Below are positions 63,105 through 64,000 of a stretch of 64,000 nucleotides of DNA, piece after piece. This DNA is from an uncultured Bacteroidales bacterium. GTDB taxonomy: Bacteria; Bacteroidota; Bacteroidia; Bacteroidales; P3. The stretch spans positions 1 through 64,000 of the forward strand of contig ONBB01000006.1 in NCBI GenBank assembly GCA_900315935.1. The letters are read 5' to 3'. Position numbers and translations under genes: made by a program. The notes under the pieces were generated by a model. It saw only the letters and a program-made list of their open reading frames with translations, did no database searches and was not told the DNA's origin. Positions within the stretch are counted from its first letter, which is position 1; each line of letters starts with the position of its first letter.

Positions 63105-64000
63105 AAAGTTGCTGCATAATCTGGATGGCGTTGGTGGCGGCACCCTTGCGGATGTTGTCGGCCACCACCCATAGATTGAGGCTGTTGGGCTGCGAAGGGT
63201 CGCGCCGCAGGCGGCCGACGAAGACCTCGTTGCGGTGGTGGGCGGTGATGGGCATGGGGTAGAGGTTGGCCGCGGGGTCGTCCTGCACCACCACGCCGGG
63301 CGTCTGCTCCAGCAGGTGGCGCACCTCGGCGAGGTCGTAGTCGCGACGGAGCTCCACATTGACCGCCTCGCTGTGTCCGCCAACCACGGGCACACGCACC
63401 ACTGTGGGCGACACCTCGATGGCGGGGTCGGCGAATATCTTGCGCGTCTCGTCGATGAGCTTCTGCTCCTCGGTGGTGTAGCCGTCGGGCAGGAAGTCGC
63501 CTCCGTGGGGGAAAAGGTTGCGGTGGATGGGGTGGGGGTAGGCGCTTTCCACATTCCACTCGCCACGCTCCTCGGCCTCCAGTTGTCGGATGGCGTTGAG
63601 GCCGGTGCCGGTGATGCTCTGGTAGGTGGCGACGACGATGCGGCGGATGCCGTATTCGCGCTGCAGGGGGCTGAGGGCCAGCACCATCTGGATGGTGGAG
63701 CAGTTGGGGTTGGCGATAATGCGGTCGGAGGGGCGCACGGCGCCGATGTTGATCTCAGGCACCACCAGCGGCACCTCGGGGTCTTTGCGCCAGGCCGACG
63801 AGTTGTCGATTACCGTGGTGCCCTGCGCGGCAAAGAGGGGCGCATACTGGCGCGAGGCGGCGGCACCGGCCGAGAAGATGGCATAGTCGGGCCGCTGGGC
63901 GATGGCCTCGTCGACGGAGACGACGGTCAGCTCGCGGCCGGCGAAAGGGAGGATGGTGCCTGCGGAGCGGGGCGAGGCGGCAGCGATAATGGTGTGGTCG
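63082..64000 (-). CDS. asd: Aspartate-semialdehyde dehydrogenase, 5' end outside window
   Basis: The frame runs to the window edge; the first visible residues are DHTIIAAASPRSAGTILPFAG-like, so only about the first 20-30 residues are missing. IDNSSAWR, the catalytic Cys in IANPNCSTIQMVLALSP, QSITGTG and the GGHSEAVNV segment identify ASD, which reduces aspartyl phosphate for lysine, threonine, methionine and peptidoglycan diaminopimelate. The last residues and stop are supplied by a TTAACTC heptamer tract, so the C-terminus is slightly different from the family. Confidence 0.95.
   Translation of the reverse strand, partial: DHTIIAAASPRSAGTILPFAGRELTVVSVDEAIAQRPDYAIFSAGAAASRQYAPLFAAQGTTVIDNSSAWRKDPEVPLVVPEINIGAVRPSDRIIANPNCSTIQMVLALSPLQREYGIRRIVVATYQSITGTGLNAIRQLEAEERGEWNVESAYPHPIHRNLFPHGGDFLPDGYTTEEQKLIDETRKIFADPAIEVSPTVVRVPVVGGHSEAVNVELRRDYDLAEVRHLLEQTPGVVVQDDPAANLYPMPITAHHRNEVFVGRLRRDPSQPNSLNLWVVADNIRKGAATNAIQIMQQLLQLRVKS

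Overview
The window comes from a GC-rich member of the Bacteroidota, almost certainly the order Bacteroidales. Support comes from Bacteroidota-type promoters (TTTG, 19-20 nt, TAnnTTTG) found repeatedly upstream of genes, the near absence of Shine-Dalgarno sequences, and family markers: a Bacteroidales putative porin, GldH, a BspA-type leucine-rich repeat surface protein, DUF3127 and DUF4956 proteins, ATP-dependent PckA with PPDK, and several FKBP lipoproteins. Family and genus cannot be fixed from the sequence alone.

Layout. 1-1260: 3' part of pruA with a terminator. 1366-1595: a promoter-driven, rod-shaped RNA that looks like 6S RNA. 1661-4827: an AT-rich four-gene cassette (orphan protein, HAD phosphatase, phosphoribosyltransferase-like protein, DprA/SLOG-like protein), the best candidate for an undescribed system. 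5026-8318 (minus): gapA, fabG, a BtuF-like lipoprotein and a 5'-truncated FKBP. 8463-18639 (plus): xerD, ppdK, pckA, an LRR surface protein, gcvP. 18849-27900 (minus): one tight nine-gene operon from DUF3127 through a folate enzyme, panD, a flippase-like protein, trxB, a porin and an RNA ligase to a peptide-binding lipoprotein. 28179-40208 (minus): pyrI, pyrB, TPR protein, dus, cvpA, PAP2, obgE, adk, two FKBP loci (one fused to an NrnA-like phosphoesterase), a GT-C membrane protein and prfB. 40307-40402: SRP RNA. 40771-41250: an orphan gene behind a structured leader. 41304-44817: hbd and crt separated by a type II restriction-modification pair. 44901-52906 (minus): DUF4268, cca, MORN lipoprotein, a PIN toxin-antitoxin pair, DUF4956 with VTC, the canonical dprA, a NUDIX protein and a META lipoprotein. 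52963-60613 (plus): two glycosyltransferases, lepB, parC, hflX. 60720-64000 (minus): uvrC, gldH, asd.

The most striking property outside gene content is the repeat load. Short tandem arrays with 7- or 8-base units sit between genes and also inside at least nine coding regions, where they encode extra in-frame peptides, supply stop codons (btuF-like gene, asd) or replace a gene start (FKBP at 5026). Several arrays are followed by their inverted complement. A second family, about 70 bases and with one C-rich strand, occurs five times, always next to the 3' end of a gene.

How the genes work together: the core is central carbon metabolism around PEP and pyruvate (gapA, ppdK, pckA), glycine cleavage, pyrimidine synthesis (pyrBI), crotonyl-CoA chemistry (crt/hbd) and envelope building. 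Conflict functions (RM pair, DUF4268, PIN pair, the HAD-PRTase-DprA-like cassette) occur as small AT-richer insertions between housekeeping genes. I saw no tRNA or rRNA genes, no CRISPR array and no transposase.
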